Origin: Actinomycetota bacterium
GTDB lineage: Bacteria > Actinomycetota > Humimicrobiia > Humimicrobiales > Humimicrobiaceae
Assembly: GCA_018897225.1 (NCBI GenBank)
Contig: JAHILC010000207.1
Location: 1 to 11,396 of the forward strand
Direction: 5' to 3'
DNA length: 11,396 nt
Below, in pieces: positions 1-6,650 of the stretch (position 1 is the first letter of the stretch; each line of letters begins with the position of its first letter). The position numbers and the translations under genes are program-made. Under the pieces are notes generated by a model. That model was given only the letters and a program-made list of their open reading frames with translations, was not told the DNA's origin and did no database searches.

Positions 1-13
1 TGATTAGAATAAC

Positions 14-1618
14 ATGAAATTGATATATTATCAAGTAGATAAAGAAAATAGACACTCTCATCCCATGCCTAAATGCAAGGGCTTTCCCGTTAATAGTCGT
101 AAAATTGTAAGCGCCTCAGGTGCAATAAAGCATATAAAAGACGGCAGCACAATCTGTACCGGAGGATTTGTTGGGCTGTGTCATCCCGAGATTCTTACAA
201 GCGAAATTGAAAAGACTTTTATATCGGAAGGCAGGCCAAAAAACCTTACGGTGGTTTATGCGGCAGGACAGGGAGATGGCAAAGAAAAGGGGATCAATCA
301 TCTTGCACATGAAGGTCTTGTAAAAAGAGTCATAGGCGGGCATTGGGGACTTGCGCCAAAAATGACAAAGCTCGCAGTTGAAAATAAAATAGAAGCTTAC
401 AATTTTCCTCAGGGAGTTATTTCACACCTTTATCGTGACATAGCTTCAAAGAAACCTGGAACGATAACTCATGTAGGGCTTGATACTTTTGTAGACCCAA
501 GAGTTTCGGGAGGGATACTGAATAAAAAAACAACTGAAAAAATGGTTGAAATTATAGAGCTAAATGATAGAGAGTGGCTTTTTTATAAAGCTTTTAGCAT
601 TGATGTTGCTTTGATAAGAGGAACATCTGCGGATGTGGATGGCAATATTTCAATGGAAAAGGAAGCGGCTTTACTTGAGATGCTGGCAATGGCACAGGCT
701 GCAAGAAATTCAGGAGGGATTGTAATTGCCCAGGTTGAAAGAATAGTTGCAAAAGGCTCGCTAAATCCATGGATGGTAAAAGTGCCAGGCATTTTGGTGG
801 ATTATATCGTAATTGCAGGCGACGGGGACCAATGGCAGACATTTGGCGAAAAATATAACCCTTCTTTTAGCGGTGAGATAAAAATACCTTTGGATTTTAT
901 ACCAAAATTAAGCCTTAATGAAAGAAAGATAATCTGCAGGAGAGCCCTGGCAGAAATAAAGGAAAACATGGTAGTTAATCTGGGTATCGGACTTCCGGAA
1001 GGAATTAGCATGGTAGCTAATGAGGAAGAAATGCTTGATTTGATGAAAATCACAGTAGAGTGCGGCGTTACCGGCGGAATTCCCGCAAGCGGGCTTAGTT
1101 TTGGAGCCTCTTATAACCCTGAGTGTATAATTGATCAGCCTGCTCAATTTGATTTTTATGATGGCGGGGGACTGGATATCGCTTTTCTGGGAATGGCACA
1201 GGCTGACAAACAGGGAAATGTTAATGTCAGCAGGTTTGGAGATAAAATAGCTGGCTGTGGCGGTTTTATAGATATAAGCCAGAATACAAAAAAAGTTGTT
1301 TTTTGCAGCACCTTCACATCAGGAAGACTTGAAATTTCTATCGATAAGGGGAAATTGAAAATTACCAGGGAAGGAAAGCATAAAAAATTTGTAGAATCTG
1401 TAGAGCAGATTACGTTTAGCGGAAACTATGCGTTCAGAAACAAACAGGTCGTACTTTATATTACAGAAAGAGCTGTTTTTGAATTAAAGGATGGCAAGGT
1501 AGTCCTTGCTGAGATTGCTCCAGGCATGGATATTAAAAAAGATATCTTTAGCCAGATGGATTTTGAGCCTGTAATTTCAAAGCATCTAAAACCAATGGAT
1601 GAGAGCATTTTTTGTTGA
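14..1618 (+). CDS. pct: Propionate/lactate-type CoA-transferase (family I, Pct-like)
   Basis: Predicted to move CoA between short acyl groups, such as acetyl-, propionyl- and lactyl-CoA and the free acids, in the cytoplasm. The protein (534 aa) resembles Clostridium propionicum Pct over its whole length, with landmarks such as GGFVG (50-54), HEGLVKR (99-105), SQNTKKVVFC (422-431) and ITERAVF (483-489). The catalytic glutamate that forms the glutamyl-CoA thioester is E349 in TVECGVTGG, followed by the CoA-loop region SFGASYNPE (362-370). Both halves of the fused alpha/beta enzyme are present. The start is uncertain: base 14 has no visible Shine-Dalgarno site, and residues 1-17 exceed the usual family N-terminus, so ATG at 65 (M18) is a real alternative. 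No encapsulation peptide is visible, so it probably works outside the shell. Pct of the acrylate pathway accepts lactate; use of lactyl-CoA here is inferred from the neighbours. It is separated from the shell genes by 113 bases. Confidence 0.92.
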   Translation: MKLIYYQVDKENRHSHPMPKCKGFPVNSRKIVSASGAIKHIKDGSTICTGGFVGLCHPEILTSEIEKTFISEGRPKNLTVVYAAGQGDGKEKGINHLAHEGLVKRVIGGHWGLAPKMTKLAVENKIEAYNFPQGVISHLYRDIASKKPGTITHVGLDTFVDPRVSGGILNKKTTEKMVEIIELNDREWLFYKAFSIDVALIRGTSADVDGNISMEKEAALLEMLAMAQAARNSGGIVIAQVERIVAKGSLNPWMVKVPGILVDYIVIAGDGDQWQTFGEKYNPSFSGEIKIPLDFIPKLSLNERKIICRRALAEIKENMVVNLGIGLPEGISMVANEEEMLDLMKITVECGVTGGIPASGLSFGASYNPECIIDQPAQFDFYDGGGLDIAFLGMAQADKQGNVNVSRFGDKIAGCGGFIDISQNTKKVVFCSTFTSGRLEISIDKGKLKITREGKHKKFVESVEQITFSGNYAFRNKQVVLYITERAVFELKDGKVVLAEIAPGMDIKKDIFSQMDFEPVISKHLKPMDESIFC

Positions 1619-1645
1619 CAGATATTACAATAAAGAAGATTATGA

Positions 1646-1673
1646 TTGAAAATTTGACTCAAGAGATTATACT
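1646..1673 (+). promoter_or_regulatory. Candidate sigma70-type promoter before the shell genes
   Basis: TTGAAA (1646-1651) and TATACT (1668-1673) are separated by 16 bases; each matches the sigma70 consensus at five of six positions. They lie in the 113-base gap between pct and the first BMC-P gene, giving a predicted leader of about 50 bases before the ATG at 1732. This would let the shell operon be transcribed independently of pct. No operator palindrome or riboswitch-like fold was evident in the gap. In an AT-rich genome such matches also arise by chance. Confidence 0.45.
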
Positions 1674-1731
1674 GATAGACTGGCGTAAATTTTAGAATTT
1701 TGGAAAAATTTAAATACAGGGATAGAAGAAA

Positions 1732-2025
1732 ATGAGATTTGGAAGAGTTATAGGAAATGTAATTTCAACAATAAAGCACGAGAAATTAAAAAGCATAAAG
1801 CTGATGATTGTTGAACCGCTGGATCCTGATGGGAAAGTTATTGGCAAGGAAGAAATAGTTGGTGATTTTCTGAATGCTGCTGTTGGCAGCCTGGTGATCT
1901 GGGGCGCTGACGGCCAGATAATAAGCGATGCAATGGGAGTGGAAAATATACCACTGAGAGGTTCGATCATTGGCATAATAGATAAGATAGATATGGAAAA
2001 ATTAAAAAAAGTGATAAAGGGCTGA
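1732..2025 (+). CDS. BMC-P shell vertex protein (EutN/CcmL family), copy 1
   Basis: Forms pentamers that cap the vertices of the microcompartment shell. The 97-aa length and the opening pattern (MRFGRVIGNVISTIKHEKL) are typical of EutN/CcmL, as are the IVEPLDPDGK segment (26-35), the core GDFLNAAVGSLVIWG (44-58), and the closing beta-strand SIIGIIDKID (78-87). Start context is modest, with AGGGA about 11 bases before the ATG. It is the first gene after the candidate promoter at 1646-1673 and is followed six bases later by a second, divergent BMC-P. The two copies are too different to be a recent duplication and may build different vertices. No signal peptide or extra domain is present. Confidence 0.93.
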   Translation: MRFGRVIGNVISTIKHEKLKSIKLMIVEPLDPDGKVIGKEEIVGDFLNAAVGSLVIWGADGQIISDAMGVENIPLRGSIIGIIDKIDMEKLKKVIKG

Positions 2026-2031
2026 TAAGTT

Positions 2032-2316
2032 ATGAAAATGGTTAAAGTTATCGGCAGTGTTACATCTACAATAAAAGATGATTGTTTAAAAGGGGTTAAG
2101 CTCTTATTTGTTCAAGCAGTTGATATAGATCTTACAGAGAGAAATGATTTTTATATAGCAATTGATACTGTTGGTCTTGGAGAAGGAGAGCTTGGGCTTA
2201 TGGTTATCGGGAGTACGGCTAAACTAACTGACATAACTAAAGGCAGGAATGTTGATGCTGCCCTTGTGGCAAAAGTGGAAAGAATAGATCTGAAGAATAT
2301 AAATCATATAGTTTAA
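2032..2316 (+). CDS. BMC-P shell vertex protein (EutN/CcmL family), copy 2
   Basis: A second pentameric vertex protein (94 aa). It keeps the family start VKVIGSVTSTIKDDCLKG (4-21), the central GLGEGELGLMVIGS (49-62) and the C-terminal strand AALVAKVERIDL (76-87). The charged segment around 30-42 (VDIDLTERNDFYI) differs from copy 1 and lacks the usual proline-glycine turn. ATG at 2032 is preferred over ATG at 2038 because AAAGGG at 2016-2021 is the right distance away. It begins six bases after the stop of copy 1, so the two are almost certainly co-transcribed and probably translationally coupled. Many BMC loci carry two or three BMC-P paralogues; the division of labour here is unknown. Confidence 0.92.
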   Translation: MKMVKVIGSVTSTIKDDCLKGVKLLFVQAVDIDLTERNDFYIAIDTVGLGEGELGLMVIGSTAKLTDITKGRNVDAALVAKVERIDLKNINHIV

Positions 2317-2336
2317 TAAGCCTTAAATTACAAAAA

Positions 2337-3683
2337 ATGGATAAACAGGAAATCGAAATTATAAAAAATGCAGGAATAGTTGGAGCGGGCGGCGCCGGTT
2401 TTCCATCACATGTAAAATTTAATGCTCAGGCCGGTACCCTGATCATAAATGGCGCTGAGTGCGAGCCGATGATTCATGTTGACAAGCTTTTGCTGGAGCA
2501 TGATTTTGGCAAAGTTTATGAAGGGATGAGGACTGCAGCTACCTTGATTGGAGCAAAAAGAATCGTGCTTGCTCTCAAAGCAAAATATAGCGATGCCATA
2601 AAAGTAATAGAAGATTTTAAAAATAGAACTAAATCAGATGGCTTTAATTTTGAAATATTGCCGCTTGGCAACTTTTATCCCGCAGGGGATGAGCAGGTGC
2701 TTGTTTATGAAGTGACTCACAAGATAGCGCCGGAAGGCGGCATTCCACTGCAGGTAGGAGTAATTGTGACAAATGTAGAAACTCTTCTCAATATTTCAAA
2801 TGCTATTGGCGGTGAAAACGTAACGCAAAAATATGTCACTGTTAATGGCGAAGTTGCCAGCCCGATGACTTTAAAAGTTCCAGTCGGAACTCCAGTAAAA
2901 AAACTTATCCAGTATTGCGGCGGTATTATAACCGGCGGTGAGTATGCAGTAATTGATGGTGGGCCAATGATGGGTAAAATCATTGATATGGATAAATACG
3001 CTGTTAAGAAAACTACCAAATCCATAATTGTACTGCCGGAAGACTCCATAGTTGTCGAGCATCAAAGAAGAAGCATACACAGAGCAGTTAAAAGGGCGCA
3101 GGCAATTTGCTTGAGCTGCAGAATGTGCACAGATTTATGCCCCAGATATCTTTTAGGACATGAGCTTTTCCCGGATGAAATGATGAAAAAAATGTATCGG
3201 GGAGAGCTAACTGATTCAGATTTGGAAAAGTTTGACTTTGCATTTTTATGCTGTGACTGCGGATTGTGCGAGCTTTACAGCTGTGTAGTGGATTTGTCGG
3301 CAAGGTCACTTTTCAATTACATAAAGGCTGAACTCGGCAAAAAAGGTGTAAAAAATCCCCATAACAGGCAGTATTTGACCGTAAATGATTTCAGGGATTA
3401 CAGAAAAGTGCCGGTAGACAGGCTTGAAAAAAGGCTGGAAGTTGATAAGTACCACAGCATAGCTCCACTTTGTGATTTCAATGCAAAAATAAGCGAAATC
3501 AAACTATATCTTTCTCAGCACGTTGGAGCGCCATCGGTGCCAGTTGTCAGGACTGGGGAAAAGGTCACTGAAGGCCAGCTTGTAGCGGACATTTGCGAAG
3601 GGAAACCTGGCGCTAAAATTCACAGCTCAATAAATGGTGTTGTATCTGAAATAACTGATTCATTTATAATAATAAAAGAATAG
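2337..3683 (+). CDS. pduS: PduS/RnfC-like Fe-S flavoprotein
   Basis: Predicted electron-transfer protein related to PduS and to the RnfC/NuoF group. The N-terminus has the nucleotide/flavin-type glycine motif VGAGGAGFPSHVK (15-27) and INGAECEP (37-44); an SLBB-type stretch lies near 165-215. Two [4Fe-4S] motifs follow: C258-x2-C261-x2-C264-x3-C268 and C305-x2-C308-x2-C311-x4-C316. A barrel-sandwich segment closes the protein (about 378-448). The length of 448 aa is close to PduS. In the Pdu system PduS reduces cobalamin and interacts with the Fe-S shell protein PduT. No B12-dependent dehydratase is in this window, so here it more likely oxidises NADH made by the aldehyde dehydrogenase (inference). 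The directly following gene is PduT-like, which supports that pairing. There is no clear Shine-Dalgarno site before the ATG, so translation may depend on coupling to the upstream gene. Confidence 0.88.
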   Translation: MDKQEIEIIKNAGIVGAGGAGFPSHVKFNAQAGTLIINGAECEPMIHVDKLLLEHDFGKVYEGMRTAATLIGAKRIVLALKAKYSDAIKVIEDFKNRTKSDGFNFEILPLGNFYPAGDEQVLVYEVTHKIAPEGGIPLQVGVIVTNVETLLNISNAIGGENVTQKYVTVNGEVASPMTLKVPVGTPVKKLIQYCGGIITGGEYAVIDGGPMMGKIIDMDKYAVKKTTKSIIVLPEDSIVVEHQRRSIHRAVKRAQAICLSCRMCTDLCPRYLLGHELFPDEMMKKMYRGELTDSDLEKFDFAFLCCDCGLCELYSCVVDLSARSLFNYIKAELGKKGVKNPHNRQYLTVNDFRDYRKVPVDRLEKRLEVDKYHSIAPLCDFNAKISEIKLYLSQHVGAPSVPVVRTGEKVTEGQLVADICEGKPGAKIHSSINGVVSEITDSFIIIKE

Positions 3684-3693
3684 GACAGCAGGA

Positions 3694-4269
3694 GTGGCAG
3701 GGGACAAAGGAAATATTACGGTAGTTGAATTCAAGAGCATCTCGAGGGGCTTGATAGTTACTGATGCCATGTTAAAAGCCGCAAATGTCAGCCTTGTTCT
3801 CGGAACTACACTATGTCCCGGAAAATATCTTACTATTGTTGAAGGTGATGTGGCAGCAGTCCAAAAAGCACAGGATACAGCTGACAGGCTTGGAGGCAGG
3901 CAGGTACTGGACTCTTTTGTTGTCAGCGGGATTAATGATGAAGTAATAGGTGCAATAAGCGGCAATGCAGCTAAACCGCTCAAGGATTCCGTTGGCATTA
4001 TTGAAAGCCATCAGATGGCAAATTTGATAAATGCAGCTGATATAAGCCTTGACAGCGCTGAAGTTGAAATTGTTGAATTAAGATTGGGTAAAGGTTGTGG
4101 AGTAAACAGCTTTTATATAATTACAGGAGACCTGGCATCTGTAAATGAAGCCTGCAGGAATGCAGTGAGTTTTTTAAGCGAAAGAGGGGCTTTGCTTGCG
4201 TTCAGGGTTATTGCAAATCCCAACAAGGATCTGCTAAGATGGCTGGGGTCATCAATGTGCATGTGTTAA
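3694..4269 (+). CDS. PduT-like tandem BMC-T shell protein with pore cysteine, copy 1
   Basis: A 191-aa protein with two fused BMC domains (about 8-95 and 98-180) that should form trimeric pseudohexamers in the shell. It matches PduT: VVEFKSISRGL in domain 1, GIIESHQMANLINAADISL in domain 2, and TTLCPGKYL at 38-46. C41 aligns with PduT Cys38, whose three copies hold a [4Fe-4S] cluster in the central pore. A further cysteine, C135, sits in the equivalent loop of domain 2, and the tail ends SSMCMC. The start is GTG: AGGA at 3682-3685 is eight bases upstream and overlaps the stop of the PduS-like gene, and no ATG fits the conserved N-terminus. Adjacency to the PduS-like gene suggests electrons pass between the two proteins (inference). 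Confidence 0.9.
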   Translation: MAGDKGNITVVEFKSISRGLIVTDAMLKAANVSLVLGTTLCPGKYLTIVEGDVAAVQKAQDTADRLGGRQVLDSFVVSGINDEVIGAISGNAAKPLKDSVGIIESHQMANLINAADISLDSAEVEIVELRLGKGCGVNSFYIITGDLASVNEACRNAVSFLSERGALLAFRVIANPNKDLLRWLGSSMCMC

Positions 4270-4291
4270 TTTATTAAATTTAGGGGAAAAA

Positions 4292-5116
4292 ATGGAAAAA
4301 ACCGAAAGTCTGCATAGAAACGATATAATAGATATCTGTAAAAGGGTTCATGCAAACGGATGGGTAGCAGCAAATGACGGTAATGTTTCAATCAGGATTG
4401 GCCCAAATACCGTACTATGCACCCCAACGGGCATGAGCAAAGGCTACCTTACAACCGATCAGCTTATAAAGGTTGACATGGATGGAAATAAAATTGATGG
4501 TGACCTGGAGCCATCTTCAGAGGTGAAAATGCATCTGGATGTTTACAAGAGTAAGGAAAATATTGGCGCCGTAGTTCATGCACACCCTCCTTTTGCTACA
4601 GGTTTTGCGGTTGCAGGGATTGCTCTTGACGAGTGCATAATGCCTGAAATAATTATATCCTTAGGCTCAATTCCACTGACCAGATTCGGAACCCCTTCAA
4701 CTTCAGAAATTCCAGACAACGTAAAGCCCTACCTTAAGGAACATGATGTTTTCCTGCTGGAAAATCACGGAGCTCTTTCCATAGGAAAAGATGTATATCA
4801 GGCATATTACAGGATGGAAAGTCTTGAGCTTTTTGCTAAAATAAACCTTGTGGCAAGAATGTTGGGAAATGTTAATATTATAGATGAGGATAATGTTAGA
4901 AAAATGATTGGCCTCAGGGAAAATTTTGGACTTGAAAATACCAATTATCCCGGCTGCAGGATTGATGGCAAATTTATAAAAAGTGGTGATGCTGAAAGCA
5001 TAAGCGAACAGATTTCTGGCGATAGTATTGTAATAACAAGGGATAAATTGATAAAATTAGTAACTATTATTGTAAGTAATATTTTGGCTGACAATGATTT
5101 GAGAGCCAGCCATTAA
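4292..5116 (+). CDS. Class II sugar-phosphate aldolase (FucA/AraD family) with C-terminal encapsulation-like helix
   Basis: Zinc-dependent aldolase of the L-fuculose-1-phosphate aldolase family, expected to cleave a ketose 1-phosphate to dihydroxyacetone phosphate plus an aldehyde. Family features include GNVSIR (30-35) and PTGMSKG (45-51) of the phosphate site, the catalytic E77 in PSSE, and zinc ligands H96 and H98 (HAH) and H159 (ENHGA). Typical members are about 215 aa; this one has 274. The extra tail ends in RDKLIKLVTIIVSNILAD (252-269), an amphipathic helix like the peptides that target enzymes into BMCs. AGGGGA lies five bases before the ATG. Lactaldehyde as product is inferred from context. 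5-deoxyribulose-1-phosphate aldolases and methylthioribulose-phosphate dehydratases are in the same superfamily, so acetaldehyde or another aldehyde cannot be excluded. Confidence 0.88.
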   Translation: MEKTESLHRNDIIDICKRVHANGWVAANDGNVSIRIGPNTVLCTPTGMSKGYLTTDQLIKVDMDGNKIDGDLEPSSEVKMHLDVYKSKENIGAVVHAHPPFATGFAVAGIALDECIMPEIIISLGSIPLTRFGTPSTSEIPDNVKPYLKEHDVFLLENHGALSIGKDVYQAYYRMESLELFAKINLVARMLGNVNIIDEDNVRKMIGLRENFGLENTNYPGCRIDGKFIKSGDAESISEQISGDSIVITRDKLIKLVTIIVSNILADNDLRASH

Positions 5117-5167
5117 TAAGCCTTGCAGGCTATATTTGTAGAACTGCGCGGCTTGAGTACTTAAGTT

Positions 5168-5183
5168 AATTCAAAAATGAATT
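5168..5183 (+). other. Small AT-rich hairpin upstream of the first BMC-H gene
   Basis: AATTCA (5168-5173) and TGAATT (5178-5183) form a perfect 6-bp inverted repeat around an AAAA loop. It lies in the 92-base gap between the aldolase and BMC-H, about 20 bases before the ribosome site of BMC-H. A second small fold, AGCCT/AGGCT (5119-5131), lies just after the aldolase stop. Neither is followed by a T-run, so they are not convincing terminators. A role in mRNA processing or in setting BMC-H level is possible but unproven. Confidence 0.25.
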
Positions 5184-5208
5184 TGTAATAAAAGAAAGGA
5201 AGAACAAA

Positions 5209-5487
5209 ATGTCAGGTGAAGCAATAGGTATGATCGAGACCAAGGGCCTTGTAGGTTCAATTGAGGCAGCAGATGCTATGGTGAAAGCTGCAAATGTTAC
5301 CCTAATGGGTGAAGAAAGAATCGGCGGAGGACTGGTAACAGTCATAGTTAAAGGTGACGTTGGCGCTGTTAAGGCAGCAGTTGATGCAGGCGCAGCTGCG
5401 GCAAAAAGAGTTGGAGAACTCATTTCGGTTCATGTTATCCCAAGGCCACATCCTGAACTGGATATGATTTTACCTCAAGAGAAATAG
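5209..5487 (+). CDS. BMC-H hexameric shell protein, PduA-like, with Gly pore
   Basis: Major facet protein of the shell (92 aa, a single BMC domain), extremely close to PduA/CcmK-type proteins: [20 protein letters not shown] (7-26), [17 protein letters not shown] (45-61) and SVHVIPRPH (73-81). The pore loop reads R-I-G-G-G-L, so the residue equivalent to PduA Ser40 is G40, which should widen the pore and remove its hydroxyl ring. A good Shine-Dalgarno site (AAAGGAAG) precedes the ATG by about nine bases, fitting the high expression expected of a main shell protein. It lies between the aldolase and PduL. Its paralogue at 8106-8444 shares a 35-base exact match with it. Confidence 0.95.
   Translation: MSGEAIGMIETKGLVGSIEAADAMVKAANVTLMGEERIGGGLVTVIVKGDVGAVKAAVDAGAAAAKRVGELISVHVIPRPHPELDMILPQEK
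5359..5393 (+). repeat. 35-base exact repeat shared by the two BMC-H genes, copy 1
   Basis: This stretch is identical base for base to 8253-8287 in the second BMC-H gene and encodes the same [13 protein letters not shown] region. Codon choice, including third positions, is the same throughout, more than protein constraint alone would require. That points to recent duplication or gene conversion between the paralogues. Confidence 0.8.
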
Positions 5488-5507
5488 AAAATAAGTGAGG
5501 TATTAAA

Positions 5508-6593
5508 TTGGATACCGAGCAATTAATTAGAGATGTAGTTAAAAGTGTAATGGATAAACTAAAAAGAGACAGGCAGGCTGCAGGAGCAGCTTCGCCCTCA
5601 GGCTCAGCACCGGTACTTTCCGCAGTCAGGGGAGACCTAAGCCAGCTCAAACGTACTGACAAAAAAATAGTCTGCGGTATATCTGTCAGGCATATACATC
5701 TTTGCAGCGAGCACCTGGATATCCTTTTTGGGAAAGGTTACACCCTCAATGTATTGAGGGATCTATATAATCCAGGCTATGCCTGCAAGGAAGCATTGAC
5801 TCTTGTTGGCCCTAAACTCAATGCCATCCAGAATGTGAGGATTCTTGGTCCTTTGAGAAACAAGACTCAGGTCGAACTTGCAAAAACAGACTGTATAATA
5901 CTTGGGATCGATGCTCCTGTGCGGCCTTCAGGTGAGACATCCGGCTCTGCATCAGTCGTTCTGATAGGTCCTAAGGGCGCTGTTTATCTTAATGAGGGTG
6001 TAATAAGAGCAAACAGGCACATGCACTTAAGCGGCGAAGATGCTGATTTTTTTGGTATCAAGGATAACCAGGTTGTTGATGTCAGAGTTGGAGGACCTAA
6101 AGGATTGACATTTAATAATGTTCAGGTAAGGGTAGCGCCATATTTTAAATCAGAACTGCATGTTGATACTGATGATGGAAATGCTGCAGATATTGTTAAC
6201 GGAACAATGGTTGAAATAGTTGATGCATCATGCGTGTCCCCGATATCAGTTACTATGGCTGATAAGGATCATACTCCACCATCTATACCTGACGGAAGTT
6301 TTTCGGGCGAGATGGCAGACACAAACCTGCTTGGGAACATTTGCGCTCTCTCTACCGGGCAGCCATGTCGTAAGGGGCAGACCGCCGCCACATTACAAGC
6401 ATCTGCAGGAGGAGGATTGGGAGCTTTTACGATGGTGGCAGCATCAGCCGCTAAAAAGATAGTTATTACAATGGAAAACCTTGATAACTATGCACAAACC
6501 GGCATAGAAGTTTCGTCCAATGTAATATTGAGCCCGCTTGCCAGAGACGAAGCTGTTGCAAGGGGAATTAAAATTACATATTTAAGTAAGTAG
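5508..6593 (+). CDS. pduL: PduL-type phosphotransacylase with encapsulation peptide and extra C-terminal region
   Basis: Converts an acyl-CoA plus phosphate to acyl-phosphate and CoA, recycling CoA inside the shell. The PduL core spans about 52-242. Zinc-site histidines are H62 and H64 (SVRHIHL), H171 and H173 (NRHMHLS), and H218 (SELHVDTDDGNA). Residues 1-20 (MDTEQLIRDVVKSVMDKLKR) form an amphipathic helix typical of BMC encapsulation peptides, joined by an Ala/Ser/Pro-rich linker (23-40). The start is TTG at 5508, set by GAGG at 5497-5500; no ATG would include the helix. PduL proteins are usually near 210-230 aa, but this one is 361 aa because of about 115 extra residues. These comprise a linker, a Cys-containing Gly/Ala-rich stretch (276-315) and a compact end (about 318-359) with SPLARDEAVARGIKITYL. 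That end resembles the short motif at the N-terminus of EutT, as I recall it. The function of the extension is unknown. Confidence 0.9.
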   Translation: MDTEQLIRDVVKSVMDKLKRDRQAAGAASPSGSAPVLSAVRGDLSQLKRTDKKIVCGISVRHIHLCSEHLDILFGKGYTLNVLRDLYNPGYACKEALTLVGPKLNAIQNVRILGPLRNKTQVELAKTDCIILGIDAPVRPSGETSGSASVVLIGPKGAVYLNEGVIRANRHMHLSGEDADFFGIKDNQVVDVRVGGPKGLTFNNVQVRVAPYFKSELHVDTDDGNAADIVNGTMVEIVDASCVSPISVTMADKDHTPPSIPDGSFSGEMADTNLLGNICALSTGQPCRKGQTAATLQASAGGGLGAFTMVAASAAKKIVITMENLDNYAQTGIEVSSNVILSPLARDEAVARGIKITYLSK

Positions 6594-6600
6594 AACTTTT

Positions 6601-6617
6601 AGGGTGAATTTCATCCT
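6601..6617 (+). other. Short hairpin between pduL and the aldehyde dehydrogenase gene
   Basis: AGGGTGA (6601-6607) can pair with TCATCCT (6611-6617) with one G-U pair and a three-base loop. It lies seven bases after the pduL stop and 18 bases before the strong ribosome site of the next gene. There is no T-run after it, so it is not a typical terminator. It might stabilise or separate segments of the message, but a chance fold is possible. Confidence 0.3.
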
Positions 6618-6635
6618 TAGCATAAAATTTGACAG

Positions 6636-6650
6636 AGGAGGTAAAATGTG
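6636..6650 (+). promoter_or_regulatory. Consensus ribosome binding site deciding a GTG start over an overlapping ATG
   Basis: AGGAGGT at 6636-6642 is a full Shine-Dalgarno consensus. Two starts overlap behind it as ATGTG. ATG at 6646 reads only Met-Trp-Gln before TAG, whereas GTG at 6648 opens the 471-aa aldehyde dehydrogenase with its targeting helix. Spacing is three bases to ATG and five to GTG, which favours GTG. Confidence 0.8.

Noticed and set aside
802..1147. Minus-strand open frames opposite pct, and similar ones opposite the other genes
   Set aside because: All mirror conserved plus-strand genes, and none has a credible start or family motif.
2337..3683. RnfC subunit of a membrane Rnf complex
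   Set aside because: No other rnf gene is present; the length and position next to a PduT-like gene fit PduS better.
5119..5131. AGCCT/AGGCT hairpin as a terminator after the aldolase
   Set aside because: The stem is only five base pairs and no T-run follows.
5161..5189. Possible promoter TTAAGT, 17 bases, TGTAAT before the first BMC-H
   Set aside because: The -35 box matches only three of six positions, and the transcript would start almost on the ribosome site.
6220..6462. 80-codon open frame inside pduL in another frame
   Set aside because: It lies wholly within a well-supported gene, and its protein shows no family features.
6629..6634. TTGACA hexamer before the dehydrogenase gene
   Set aside because: It sits directly before the ribosome site, and any -10 box would fall inside the coding sequence.
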